Shown: positions 24,800 to 33,719 of the stretch, piece by piece
Position numbering within the stretch: the stretch's first letter is position 1
Layout: each line of letters starts with the position of its first letter
Assembly (NCBI RefSeq): GCF_000378085.1
Contig: NZ_KB899218.1
Span: 1-64,000, forward strand
Direction of reading: 5' to 3'
DNA from: Hoylesella loescheii DSM 19665 = JCM 12249 = ATCC 15930
Lineage (GTDB): Bacteria; Bacteroidota; Bacteroidia; Bacteroidales; Bacteroidaceae
DNA length: 64,000 nt
Program-made: the position numbers and the translations under genes
The notes under the pieces: model-generated
Seen by the model: only the letters and a program-made list of their open reading frames with translations
What the model was told of the DNA's origin: nothing
The model's database searches: none

Positions 24800-25726
24800 T
24801 TATTTGGTTTTCATCATGCGCATAACCCATTGGCCTTTCGAAAGGTCGGTGCAGTGCGAATAAGTTACGTAAAGCTGTCCGTCGAGCACATATTGGAATG
24901 CGCAGGCGTCGTTTTTGTAAAGCACGGGGTTGTTGGTTACGCGTTGGTAGCCACGGTCTACCTCCTTAGACGAGAAAGCATTTGTAACCCATTTGGTGTG
25001 GGTATCATCGCTAAACTCCTCTACGAGCAGGTAATATGTTCCGCCATGGTAGGCTACGGATGGTGCGGCTAAGGTTTTGTTGGATGTAACCACTTCGTAA
25101 CTCTTTTGCTGTGGCAGGTCGGCCACACGTTTGCTTTTCTTTACCATCACGTTCCAACGTGGGTTGGTCTTCGCCCTTTCGGTACCATTATAATAGAAAA
25201 GGTAGAAAAAGCCGTCGTTCTTATTAAAGTAAATAAAGGGGTTTTGGTTTTGTTGCCCATCGGCATAAGGCACCACTACGCGCTTGTTATCAAAGTCGAT
25301 GCCGTTCTCGCTCTCGGCCATCACAACGCGACTATCCTTATTTGGGCCCTTATACTCGGCATAAAACATGTAGAACTTGCCGTCACTCATCACCACAGTG
25401 GGCCATCGGCAGTTGGCTGCAATTATGGGATTAGCCTCGTATTTCACCCAATCGGTGAGGTTATTGCTGCGCACCAGTCCCGCCTTACGGAAGTGCACGT
25501 CGTTTTCGTAATGGTCGAGGCCATAGTAGCCCCAATACTTGTAGCCGTCTTTGTTGGCTTCAACCACCGAGAAAGTGTGCACAGTGCCAGCGTCCCAACC
25601 ACATTTGTCGCCTTGGATAACGAGCTGGTCGTCTACGGCTTGGGGATAAACCTTGCTTTGGGCCTTAGCCCCAACCGTGACCACGGCAAGTGAAGCCACA
25701 GCCAAAAACATTTTCATTGTTCTCAT
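24800..25726 (-). CDS. Five-bladed beta-propeller glycosidase-like protein (GH43/GH32 type)
   Basis: A 308-residue exported protein with a signal peptide ending near GAKAQ. Repeated blades contain YGLDHYENDVHFRKAGLVRS, CRWPTVVMSDGKFYMFYAEY, QNPFIYFNKNDGFFYLFYYN and APSVAYHGGTYYLLVEE, the pattern of GH43/GH32-clan propellers. The acidic residues spread over blades suggest an enzyme, but I cannot assign the catalytic triad. It lies between the DeoR regulator and the SIS gene, so it probably works on the same glycan in the periplasm. Confidence 0.72.
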   Translation of the reverse strand: MRTMKMFLAVASLAVVTVGAKAQSKVYPQAVDDQLVIQGDKCGWDAGTVHTFSVVEANKDGYKYWGYYGLDHYENDVHFRKAGLVRSNNLTDWVKYEANPIIAANCRWPTVVMSDGKFYMFYAEYKGPNKDSRVVMAESENGIDFDNKRVVVPYADGQQNQNPFIYFNKNDGFFYLFYYNGTERAKTNPRWNVMVKKSKRVADLPQQKSYEVVTSNKTLAAPSVAYHGGTYYLLVEEFSDDTHTKWVTNAFSSKEVDRGYQRVTNNPVLYKNDACAFQYVLDGQLYVTYSHCTDLSKGQWVMRMMKTK

Positions 25727-25810
25727 TTCTTATCGTTGTTTTTATGTTAAATGCAATTCTTTCATCCTTGCATCTCGCACACAACCACCCCTGAGAACAG
25801 TTGGAGGGCC

Positions 25811-26602
25811 TCACACCATGAATACGTCGATTTCGTTTTCGTTCAATTGCTGGAACTCTTCTTCACTTAGGTGCTTGGTGGTGATAAGCTTGTCGATGGC
25901 GCTTAGAGGCGAAATAACGCCCAAACTGCGCCTACCGAACTTGGAAGCGTCTACTAAAAGAAACACTTCGCCTGCCGATTCCATCATCACCCGACTTGTT
26001 TTGGCCTCATTGATGTCGGGCGTGGTTAGCCCGATGTTCATGTCTACGCCGTCGACACCCATGAAAAGCTTGTCGGCCGACACTTTTCTGAGCGTGTCAT
26101 CAGCCAATGGGCCCACCATTGTAGCGGCCATCTTGAGCAGATTTCCACCCACAACGATAACCTCTACATTAGTATCGCTCAGGTCGCTAGCAATATTTAG
26201 GGCGTTGGTGATAACCACAAGGCGCTTAAAGTTGCGTAGTTCTTTGGCCAAAAGACTGGTTGTAGACCCCGAATCGAGGATGATGGTGTCGCCTTCGGCC
26301 ACAAAAGTGGCGGCTTTACGCACAATCCTGATTTTCTCTTCGAGGTTAATCTTCTCCTTCTCGTTAAGTGCCTGACCTGGATAAAGCCTGTTTACCTTCA
26401 CCGCTCCACCGTGGGTGCGCTTCAATAAACCACGTTTTTCTAGCAACAAGAGGTCTTTTCGCAGTGTCACGGGCGTGGCATTGAGTTCGTCTACCAAGTC
26501 TTTCGTAACAATTCTACCCTCTCGTTCCAGCTTCTCGGCAATCGTCCGCAGTCGTTCTTCCTGAAAAACGATGTTGTCTGCCTGTGTGTTATGCTGTTCC
26601 AT
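25811..26602 (-). CDS. DeoR/GlpR-family transcriptional regulator
   Basis: A 263-residue regulator. Residues about 12-65 form the DeoR winged helix (VTKDLVDELNATPVTLRKDL, then KRGLLKRTHGGAV). The C-terminal sensor domain carries ILDSGSTTSLLAKEL, VVGGNL and FMGVDGVD, the phosphosugar-binding loops of the family. It sits inside the locus and probably responds to a sugar phosphate made by the ROK/SIS pathway. A minus-strand TATCTTTG lies 31 bases upstream, so it may also have its own promoter. Confidence 0.9.
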   Translation of the reverse strand: MEQHNTQADNIVFQEERLRTIAEKLEREGRIVTKDLVDELNATPVTLRKDLLLLEKRGLLKRTHGGAVKVNRLYPGQALNEKEKINLEEKIRIVRKAATFVAEGDTIILDSGSTTSLLAKELRNFKRLVVITNALNIASDLSDTNVEVIVVGGNLLKMAATMVGPLADDTLRKVSADKLFMGVDGVDMNIGLTTPDINEAKTSRVMMESAGEVFLLVDASKFGRRSLGVISPLSAIDKLITTKHLSEEEFQQLNENEIDVFMV

Positions 26603-26632
26603 AATTCGATGATATGATATTGTTCTACCTCA

Positions 26633-26640
26633 CAAAGATA
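26633..26640 (-). promoter_or_regulatory. Possible internal promoter before the DeoR gene
   Basis: Minus-strand TATCTTTG matches the -7 consensus. The -33 region lacks a clear TTG, so this is tentative. Confidence 0.4.
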
Positions 26641-26860
26641 CACAATTTGGTTTGTTTTTGCTTCGGATTTGTTGTTTTTGTTTTCGTTTTCGGCTGCTAC
26701 ACGGTCATGTGAGGGCCAACTCCAACTGTTCTTCTGCAATGTTTGTGGGGTGTGGTTGTTGTGCAAGATGTCAAAGAACGCATGTCGTTTACAAGTCCTT
26801 CTGTGCCCATTTGGCACGATAACTTTCAACGATTGCGGTGTTATCGTTTGGATTTAGAGA

Positions 26861-27700
26861 TTATTTCTTTCGCTTGAAGCTCCATCCCCAGCCTTCTCCC
26901 GATCCGGGATCAGAGGTTGGCGCCTTCTGCATTTGCCAAAGAACAAGTTCGTCTTCGGTAAGTTTCATTATCCGATATACGCCCGTAGCCGTTGCGGCAG
27001 CCTGCGTACAGCTTGCGGCATGGTCTAGGATGTAGGGATTTTTCACTGTTAGCGTGCGCTTTTCAACATCTAACACGAACGTGCCTTTTACGCCAGCGTC
27101 GCCCGCCACATGATGATAGGTGTAGTTAACGCCACCATTGAGATCGAAAACCATTTCTCCCTTGATGTCGGGCGTTATCCTATCGCACTGTCCCCAGCTA
27201 GACGATGGCATCCAGTTGTTGGGATAATTCACCAAGTCGCCTGTGGTTTGATAGCAATAATCAGGCTTTCCTGTCTGCGTATCGGTGTTATACACCCATG
27301 TCGCACCCTTTCCTCCACCAGTCAGTTCTTTCCAAAGCGGTTTCTCTGCCATAGTGGGGTCGGCCGAAGTGATGGTGTATGTCGTATCGGCGCTAACCTC
27401 TTGCGCCCCTTCTCCATAGATGGTAACGCTCACGTTGTAGTTTCCTGGCAGCGGGTAATAAGCCGTTGCGGTGTCGCGGCCAGGTGCAATAACCTGTCCG
27501 TTACCCATATCCCAGCTATAAATAAAGCCGTTGTCGGCCCATGCCTTGAAAACGGGATTGTAGGGGTCGCTATCGTTTATCGTTATACGCGGGTTCGAGG
27601 GGCCTGGCCCCATCTTCCCCGTTTTACTTTCTTGTGGTTCGCAAGCGGCGAAGCATATCGCAGCCACCGCAAGAGCGAATATACTATGTTTGGCATTCAT
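26861..27700 (-). CDS. PKD-domain surface lipoprotein
   Basis: A 279-residue lipoprotein with lipobox CFAAC. Residues about 38-110 form a PKD-like beta sandwich (PVFKAWADNGFIYSWDMGNG, YPLPGNYNVSVTIYGEG). The C-terminal part has GEMVFDLNGGVNYTYHH and YILDHAASC, as in lipoproteins that accompany SusC/SusD pairs. It follows SusD after a 266-base gap with repeats. A glycan-binding surface role is likely by position. Confidence 0.78.
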   Translation of the reverse strand: MNAKHSIFALAVAAICFAACEPQESKTGKMGPGPSNPRITINDSDPYNPVFKAWADNGFIYSWDMGNGQVIAPGRDTATAYYPLPGNYNVSVTIYGEGAQEVSADTTYTITSADPTMAEKPLWKELTGGGKGATWVYNTDTQTGKPDYCYQTTGDLVNYPNNWMPSSSWGQCDRITPDIKGEMVFDLNGGVNYTYHHVAGDAGVKGTFVLDVEKRTLTVKNPYILDHAASCTQAAATATGVYRIMKLTEDELVLWQMQKAPTSDPGSGEGWGWSFKRKK

Positions 27701-27740
27701 TGTCGTATGTGTTGTTTGGTTGGATTAATGTATTTTTTAA

Positions 27741-27965
27741 CCTCACCCTCGCCCCCTCTTCAAAGGGGAAACGAGGAGTGAAGTGAAAGGGTGAAAAGGT
27801 GGAAAGTTGAAAGGATGAAAGTGTGAAAAGGTAAAAAATAGCTAACGCAACTAAGCATCTGGCTTAACTCCTTAACAGCCTTACTACTTTACTCCTTACT
27901 CCTTTACTACTCACTAGAAAGCTTCTGGCTTAACTCCTTAACTCCATAACTCCTTAACTCCTGCC
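27741..27965 (-). repeat. Hairpin-type repeat and GAGTTAAG module repeat, copy 2
   Basis: 27741-27780 holds a decayed GCCTCACCCC-type hairpin. From about 27785 to 27965, read on the minus strand, come GAGTTAAG repeats, GCTTTCTAGTGAGTAGTAAA, GGAGTAAGGAGTAAAG, another GAGTTAAGCCA unit and the ACCTTTTCAC-rich tail, the same order as at 18196-18533 on the other strand. It is non-coding. Confidence 0.75.
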
Positions 27966-27966
27966 C

Positions 27967-29436
27967 CTAATATGGGTTCTGTGTAAGGTTCGGATTCAAT
28001 CCTATTTCCGATTGCGGTATGGGCAGATAGCGTTTGTTGTCGGTATAGCCTTCTATCAAGTTGCCACGCCCTGTTCGAACGAGGTCCCAATAGCGATGAC
28101 TCTCCATAGCCAACTCAACGCGTCGCTCATGATAAACGGCTTTCAAGGGGTCGCTCTTATAAGGACTTTCGCCCAATCCCACACGTTTTCTCACGGCATT
28201 AAGTGGCGTTTGCCAATCGCTACCATTGTGCGCAGCCGCTTCGGCTTGCCAAAGTAGCACGTCGGCATAACGTATCACCCGCACGTTAAGACTTGCCGCA
28301 TCTTCCATAGACGGACGCTGACTCTTGGGCAACGTACCTTTACGACGACAATAGCCCACAGCTGGCGCATCGGGATTATGCACGGGGTCGTAGTTGGTGT
28401 AAATGGTTTCCTCGTCATCAGTACCCTTCCACAGCACATCGCCATGCTTAATGATGGTCCATTCACGACGTGGATCGCCTGCTTCGAACTCATCATAAAG
28501 GTTCTGCGTTGGCTGATCGAAACCCCATCCGCCGTTGCGGTCGTCGCGCGAGCGTTGGTATATCTCAATCATACTACCCTCGTTCTCGTCGCCCCATTGC
28601 GTCATGTTGAAGTCTTTAAGCTGAATATCGAACACAGACTCTACGCCATTGTCGGTAGCGATGGTAAAGAGGTCGCCGTAATTGGGCTGTAAACTATAAT
28701 CGCCCGATGCTACAATCTCCTTAGCTAAGGCTTCGGCTTCCTTCCATTTCTCTTGCCAGATGTAGCATTTGGTGAGGAAAGCGGCAGCCGCACCCCATGT
28801 CGCGCGACCCAAATCCTCTGCGGGCTGGTCTTTCTTATGGGGCAATTCTTGCATGGCAGCCTTGAAATCGTCCTCCAAAAAAGCCCAACAAGCCTCCATC
28901 GAGGCCCTTCCGCCCTTGTATTCGGATGGTTCCAGCAGATGGTCTACCAACGGAACGGGGCCGAAAACCTTCATTAGGCAGAAGTGATAATAAGCTCTCA
29001 TAAAGCGGGCTTCGGCTATGAAGCGGCGTTGTGCTGCCTCGCTGATGTTGGTATTTCCCTTAACGCCTTGGATAACGCGGTTGGCGCGGTTGATGCCTTC
29101 ATATTGTTGTTGCCACGCCGTTGATAGTTGTTCCATCTCGGGCGAGGCACGGAAGTGCTCGATGTCGTACATCTCGGGCTGGTCGCTATCTCCGCCGCCG
29201 CCTTTTATTGCGTCGTCGGAGGCCACATCACCAATGGCCCACTCTAAATATTGTATGTAACCCATCCAGCCAGCAGGGTCGTATGCCCCCACAAGCGTGC
29301 TTTTGGCCGCGCTCTCGTTAGCAAAGAACGTATTTTGGTCGATGCTAGGCACTGGCGTATCGAGAAAACCTTCGGGGTCGCAAGCTGCAAAGCCCATTGC
29401 CATCGGCATCATTATATATATAAGGTATCGCTTCAT
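27967..29436 (-). CDS. SusD/RagB-family nutrient-binding lipoprotein (locus 1)
   Basis: A 489-residue outer-membrane lipoprotein with lipobox GFAAC. Signs of SusD are FLDTPVPSIDQNTFF near the start, the TPR-like helices with ARFMRAYYHFCLMKVFGPVPLV, CYIWQEKWKEAEALAKEIV, VIRYADVLLWQAEAAAH, and the C-terminal VYHERRVELAMESHRYWDLVR. It caps the SusC channel and captures glycans. SusC lies 62 bases upstream. Confidence 0.95.
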   Translation of the reverse strand: MKRYLIYIMMPMAMGFAACDPEGFLDTPVPSIDQNTFFANESAAKSTLVGAYDPAGWMGYIQYLEWAIGDVASDDAIKGGGGDSDQPEMYDIEHFRASPEMEQLSTAWQQQYEGINRANRVIQGVKGNTNISEAAQRRFIAEARFMRAYYHFCLMKVFGPVPLVDHLLEPSEYKGGRASMEACWAFLEDDFKAAMQELPHKKDQPAEDLGRATWGAAAAFLTKCYIWQEKWKEAEALAKEIVASGDYSLQPNYGDLFTIATDNGVESVFDIQLKDFNMTQWGDENEGSMIEIYQRSRDDRNGGWGFDQPTQNLYDEFEAGDPRREWTIIKHGDVLWKGTDDEETIYTNYDPVHNPDAPAVGYCRRKGTLPKSQRPSMEDAASLNVRVIRYADVLLWQAEAAAHNGSDWQTPLNAVRKRVGLGESPYKSDPLKAVYHERRVELAMESHRYWDLVRTGRGNLIEGYTDNKRYLPIPQSEIGLNPNLTQNPY

Positions 29437-29498
29437 TTTCGTTGCGGTTTAGGTTATTGTGTAATATAATGGATGTAAAAGGGAGGCTGAACCGCGGT

Positions 29499-32400
29499 TT
29501 AGAACGATACCTCCAACCCCACAGAGTACAGTCGGGGTGTAGGATAATAACCGCGGTCCACGCCAATATCGAGAGGATCTTCTCCGCCCCGCATGCCTAT
29601 TTCGGGGTCAAGTCCTGTATATTTGGTAAACGTATATAGGTTCTGAGCATTGAGATACACCCGCGCCTTGGTAAGTTTGGCCTTGCGCACCAAAGCTGCT
29701 GGCAGCTCGTAGCCCACTTGCAGCATCTTTATACGCAGGTAAGAACCGTCTTCCAGATAGCGATCGCTTTGCAAGATAGAGTTGTTGCTGTCTGTTCCAC
29801 CCATACGTGGGTAGCGTGCGTCGTTCTGCGTGCCTTCGCCATGCCAGCGATTAACCATGTCGCGCGAAAAGTTATAGCTCAAGTTACCCGTAGAAAGGCT
29901 GTAAGTCGACGGACCATTGTACAGCTTATTGCCGTAAACGCCTTGTAGAAGTAGGCTTAGGTCGAATCCTTTATACGATAAGCTGCCGTTGAGCGAGTAA
30001 GAGAACTTGGGCAGCGGACTTCCTAAATAGGTGTAGTTTTCTGGTGCCATCAGGTCGTCTTTATTAACGGTCTTGTAGCGAACATCGCCTGGAGCCACGT
30101 TCTTTTGTGCCGTTTGGGCATTCACTTCATCCCAGTTTTGGAACAGTCCATCGGTCTTTAGACCATAGAATTGTGCCATAGGCTTGCCCACGATGGTACG
30201 TGTAAGGTACACCGAGTTCATGAAATGCGCCCCTTCGATATAGGCATCAGCGCCCAGATCTAACACGCGGTTAGAGATGGTGGTGAAGTTAGCCCCCACC
30301 GAGTAACCCAGGGGATGGTCGTAGTTGCGATATTGCAACGACAGTTCTAATCCGCGGTTGCGCATTTTACCTGCATTTTGGAATGGCGGTTCAGCAATTC
30401 CCACCTGTCCAGGTACAGGAACGCGCAGCAACATGTCGCTCGTGGTTTTGTCGAACACTTCAATTGTACCCGACAACTTACCGTCTAGCACGGCGAAATC
30501 AAGTCCAAGGTTGGCCGTTGTCGACGTTTCCCACTTCAATTCGCTGTTACCCGTGCTGTTAAAGCTAAATCCTGGCATCAGCTTTCCACCAAACACGTAG
30601 TTAGAACCCGCTGATGCAAACGTGGCATACGAGTAGGCGTCTACGCTACCCTCGTTACCTATCTGTCCCCAGCCAGCACGCAGCTTCAAGTTGTTAAACA
30701 CTTTCTGGTCTTTCATAAAGGGTTCTTCGGTTATTCGCCATCCTGCCGATACTGAGGGGAAAACACCCCAGCGGTGTCCGCGTAAGAATTTCGACGAACC
30801 ATCTAGCCTCATGTTGGCCGTAAAGAGGTAACGCTCCAGGTAGTTGTAATTTATTCGCGCCATACCCGACAACAATTTGTGTTGCGTAGTTATGCCCTTG
30901 GCGGCTGCCGCTGCGTCTTTGTTGCGCGCGTTGTTGATAAACATCACCGAGGGATCGTTACTGGGCACGTTCTTTACCGATGCTTGTAAACTCTTATACG
31001 TAACGGCGTAGCTCTCGCAGCCTATCATGGCTTGCAAGGCGTGATCGCCCAGATGCGTATCGTAGGTAAGCGTGTTGGTAAATTGGCGCATATAGGTGCT
31101 ATATGTAGAGTTGGTTATGCTGTTTTCCTTGGCATTTTGCTGTGCCGCGAACACGTAGTACACGGGCGTATAGTTAGCGTACTCGTTGTTTGAGTACTCG
31201 GTAGAATAGGTTGAACGCCACTTAAGTCCCTTGAAGAACGAAACTTCGGCGTAAACATTGGCTAGTACCCGATAGACAAGGTTTTCGGGATTGTTATATT
31301 CGATAGTGGCTACGGGGTTGTGAATGTCGCTAAATGTCGACTTGGTAAAGCTGCCGTCTTCGTTGCGCACGGGTGTTATCGGGTCGCGAGTATAGGTCGT
31401 CATCATCGGACTCGTCCACTCGTCGTTCTCCAATGTACCGTTTTGGCGGGTGCGCACCAGCGTGATATTTTCGCCAAGCGTTAGCCAATCGTTGGCCTTA
31501 AACTCGCCATTGGCACGCAGCGTAACGCGGTCGAAGGCCGTCTTCATCATCAATCCGTCTTGCGAAAAGCCGTTCAGACTGAGGTAATAGTTAGCTTTGT
31601 CGGTGCCACCTTGTACAGATAGGTCGGCATTCTTTACGGGTGCGTTCTTGTGTAGTATGGCATCGAAATAGTCTACTGTGGGAAGCGAGCGCACGTCTTC
31701 AAAAAGTGGCACCTGTCCCAAGGCTGCCTGCATCTCGTTACGCAACATTCCCCACGTGGGACCATCGCAAACGTTGTTCTTACGCCATACGTTTTGTATG
31801 CCATAATAGGCCGAAAGGTTGATGGTAGCTTTGCCTTGCGAGCCGCGTTTAGTGGTTATAATCACCACGCCGTTAGCTCCGCGCGCGCCATAGATGGCTG
31901 TTGCCGAAGCGTCTTTTAGCACTTGCACGCTCTCAATGTCGGAAGTGTTGAGGAAATTGATATCTCCCACCATCATTCCGTCTACCACGAAGAGCGGATC
32001 AGAATCGTTTAGCGTGCCAATTCCACGCACGCGAACGGTTATTCCCGAACCAGGCGAACCCGAAAAGCTAGTTACGTCTACACCTGCCACTTGTCCTTGC
32101 AAGGCGTGGGCCAAGGTAGATGCCGACAGCTTGTTCACCTCTTTCATGTCGACCACCGAAATGGCGCCCGTCACGTCTTTCTTCTTCTGCGTTCCGTAGC
32201 CCACCACAACCACTTCGCCAACGGCATTTGCCGTTTCGCTCATTGTTACGGTGATGTTTTGTTTGCCAGCTACGTTCACGCTTTGTGAGGCATAACCCAC
32301 ATACGAAAACAGCAAAACGTTGTCTGTTCGTGCCAATCGCAACGAGAAATTACCATTGACATCAGTGGTTGTTCCTGCTCCGCTGCCTTTCGCCAGCACC

Positions 32401-32552
32401 GTAACGCCCTGTAAGGCCTCATTGGTGGCAGCGTCGATAACCGAGCCCACGATTGTTCTTTCGCCCGTTTGCTGCGCCTGCAAGCACAAGGGCGAGAGCA
32501 GCAGTGCAAGAAGCACCGCGAGATAAAACCCTTTTCCTCTCATAACGGTCAT
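29499..32552 (-). CDS. SusC/RagA-family TonB-dependent transporter (locus 1)
   Basis: A 1017-residue outer-membrane transporter. Signal peptide to about residue 27; carboxypeptidase-regulatory-like domain (about 30-110, GSVIDAATNEALQGVTVLAK); TonB-box region EVVVVGYGTQKKKDVTGAIS; plug with DSDPLFVVDGMMVG and AIYGARGANGVVIITTKRG; then a 22-strand barrel ending in LYSVGLEVSF. It imports oligosaccharides with its SusD partner. A leader of about 220 nt, with a hairpin, precedes it. Confidence 0.95.
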   Translation of the reverse strand: MTVMRGKGFYLAVLLALLLSPLCLQAQQTGERTIVGSVIDAATNEALQGVTVLAKGSGAGTTTDVNGNFSLRLARTDNVLLFSYVGYASQSVNVAGKQNITVTMSETANAVGEVVVVGYGTQKKKDVTGAISVVDMKEVNKLSASTLAHALQGQVAGVDVTSFSGSPGSGITVRVRGIGTLNDSDPLFVVDGMMVGDINFLNTSDIESVQVLKDASATAIYGARGANGVVIITTKRGSQGKATINLSAYYGIQNVWRKNNVCDGPTWGMLRNEMQAALGQVPLFEDVRSLPTVDYFDAILHKNAPVKNADLSVQGGTDKANYYLSLNGFSQDGLMMKTAFDRVTLRANGEFKANDWLTLGENITLVRTRQNGTLENDEWTSPMMTTYTRDPITPVRNEDGSFTKSTFSDIHNPVATIEYNNPENLVYRVLANVYAEVSFFKGLKWRSTYSTEYSNNEYANYTPVYYVFAAQQNAKENSITNSTYSTYMRQFTNTLTYDTHLGDHALQAMIGCESYAVTYKSLQASVKNVPSNDPSVMFINNARNKDAAAAAKGITTQHKLLSGMARINYNYLERYLFTANMRLDGSSKFLRGHRWGVFPSVSAGWRITEEPFMKDQKVFNNLKLRAGWGQIGNEGSVDAYSYATFASAGSNYVFGGKLMPGFSFNSTGNSELKWETSTTANLGLDFAVLDGKLSGTIEVFDKTTSDMLLRVPVPGQVGIAEPPFQNAGKMRNRGLELSLQYRNYDHPLGYSVGANFTTISNRVLDLGADAYIEGAHFMNSVYLTRTIVGKPMAQFYGLKTDGLFQNWDEVNAQTAQKNVAPGDVRYKTVNKDDLMAPENYTYLGSPLPKFSYSLNGSLSYKGFDLSLLLQGVYGNKLYNGPSTYSLSTGNLSYNFSRDMVNRWHGEGTQNDARYPRMGGTDSNNSILQSDRYLEDGSYLRIKMLQVGYELPAALVRKAKLTKARVYLNAQNLYTFTKYTGLDPEIGMRGGEDPLDIGVDRGYYPTPRLYSVGLEVSF

Positions 32553-32723
32553 GTTATTAAGTTATGTTTCCCCATTGCTGGGGATGAAGTTTGATTATTG
32601 TCATTGCCTTGTAGCCGTGGGTAGGAAACGTAGGTAAATGCGCGTTGCGTTTTTTCCGTTTATAGGTTATACATGTCATGCGGTTTGTCCATGGCGTCCT
32701 ACGATAGGCCTTGTGGCAGGTTA

Positions 32724-32757
32724 AAAGCTTATGTCGGCCGTATCCGACATCGCTTTA
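32724..32757 (-). promoter_or_regulatory. Stem-loop in the SusC leader (locus 1)
   Basis: AAAGC-TT-ATGTCGG and CCGACAT-C-GCTTT pair into a 12-bp bulged stem with a six-base loop. It would be at the 5' end of the SusC transcript if the promoter at 32775-32782 is used, a good site for RNA-based control. Confidence 0.5.
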
Positions 32758-32774
32758 ACTGATTGTTTATGATG

Positions 32775-32782
32775 CAAAGATA
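32775..32782 (-). promoter_or_regulatory. -7 element of the SusC operon (locus 1)
   Basis: Minus-strand TATCTTTG, about 223 bases before the SusC ATG. TTTG occurs upstream at a shorter-than-usual distance (13 bases), so the promoter may need an activator. Confidence 0.5.
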
Positions 32783-32805
32783 AGCAAAAAGAAAGCAAAC
32801 GAAAG

Positions 32806-33311
32806 CATAAGTACACTATTTAGTTTATAGTTTTAATATTATTTAATACATAAAGCCTGTATAAATCGTCCTTAAAATTTAACAACCAGAACGCCAAAGG
32901 CTGTGTAACAGCGTATTTATCAGCAACCAAATGACAGAAGGCTAAGATTTATCCGTTTCACGAAACACGCAGATTACGTGCATAAGAACATGGTTTACGC
33001 AAAGCGAGAAAAGAAAACCACCCTGGACGATCGCTGCATCATGCTCTCATTAGCTAGCGAAGTGGGTATCTACCGCACAAAATTCCCAGCCTATATAAAG
33101 ATGAACGCGTGCACGCGCGTGTAAGAACATGCCAAGAAACCGTTTCTTCTTTCAGGTAGGTTGCAAGCAACAAGCAAAGCAACAACAAGGCCACTCTCCC
33201 CCACCCGACCTGAAAACACTTTGTCAATACCACCTAACCACGAAACGCAAAACCACCTTTCAAAATGCCGTTTTTATGCTATTGAATTACCATTTTACAC
33301 TGCATGTGGCA
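32806..33311. other. Intergenic stretch with no supported gene
   Basis: AT-rich DNA between the SusC promoter and array B. I see no coding frame with recognisable content; two short overlapping frames near 33129-33433 run through the repeat array and are not supported. Confidence 0.5.
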
Positions 33312-33415
33312 TTCCAGCTAAGCTGGACGCCTGTTCCATATCATCTGGAACGGGGTTCCATCTTAACTGGAACAGGATTCCAGATGACATGGAACAGGCG
33401 TACATCTTAGCGATA
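33312..33415 (+). repeat. 22-bp phased palindrome array B
   Basis: TTCCA begins at 33312, 33334, 33356 and 33378, exactly 22 bases apart. Four complete units have cores GCTAAGC, TATCATC, TCTTAAC and GATGACA, each followed by TGGAAC or TGGACG. The expected fifth position (33400) starts the degenerate half-unit GTACA, then CTTAGCGATAAC-type tail as in array A. It is in the 1.2-kb gap between two utilisation operons. Confidence 0.88.
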
Positions 33416-33613
33416 ACAAAGTGTTTTACGTAAAAGCATGCTGCAAAGGCATGTTTGTGGCTCTCCAAATGGTGATGTTTTAGAATTCTAAAACAAAAAG
33501 AACAAATCGAAGGCGATTAAAGATAAGGGCTAAAACACACACGTGCGCCAATGGCAATCCGAAATCCAGCCCACACAATCGTCTGCTATTTCGAACCACC
33601 AAACTTACATCAT

Positions 33614-33668
33614 ACAAAAGCGAAAGCCACATCTTTACCGCAATTGGGGCAAGACATGGCTTTCGCTT
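33614..33668 (-). terminator. Intrinsic terminator of the SusC/D-protease operon
   Basis: AAGCGAAAGCCA (33618-33629) and TGGCTTTCGCTT (33657-33668) form a perfect 12-bp stem with a 27-base loop and a short T-run on the minus strand. It lies about 50 bases past the last gene of the operon. Confidence 0.7.
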
Positions 33669-33719
33669 ATTGTGATTATTGCACGTTGTTTCCGATACAA
33701 CGCACGTCGTTGAATGATG

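Noticed and set aside
33312..33415. CRISPR array
   Set aside because: Units are 22 bases with no separate spacers; the 7-base core shares an invariant A and mostly T, and no cas genes are present in the window.
33129..33433. Two plus-strand frames of about 90 codons
   Set aside because: They run through array B; 22-base units read in three frames give protein-like repeats by construction. No start signal or family match.
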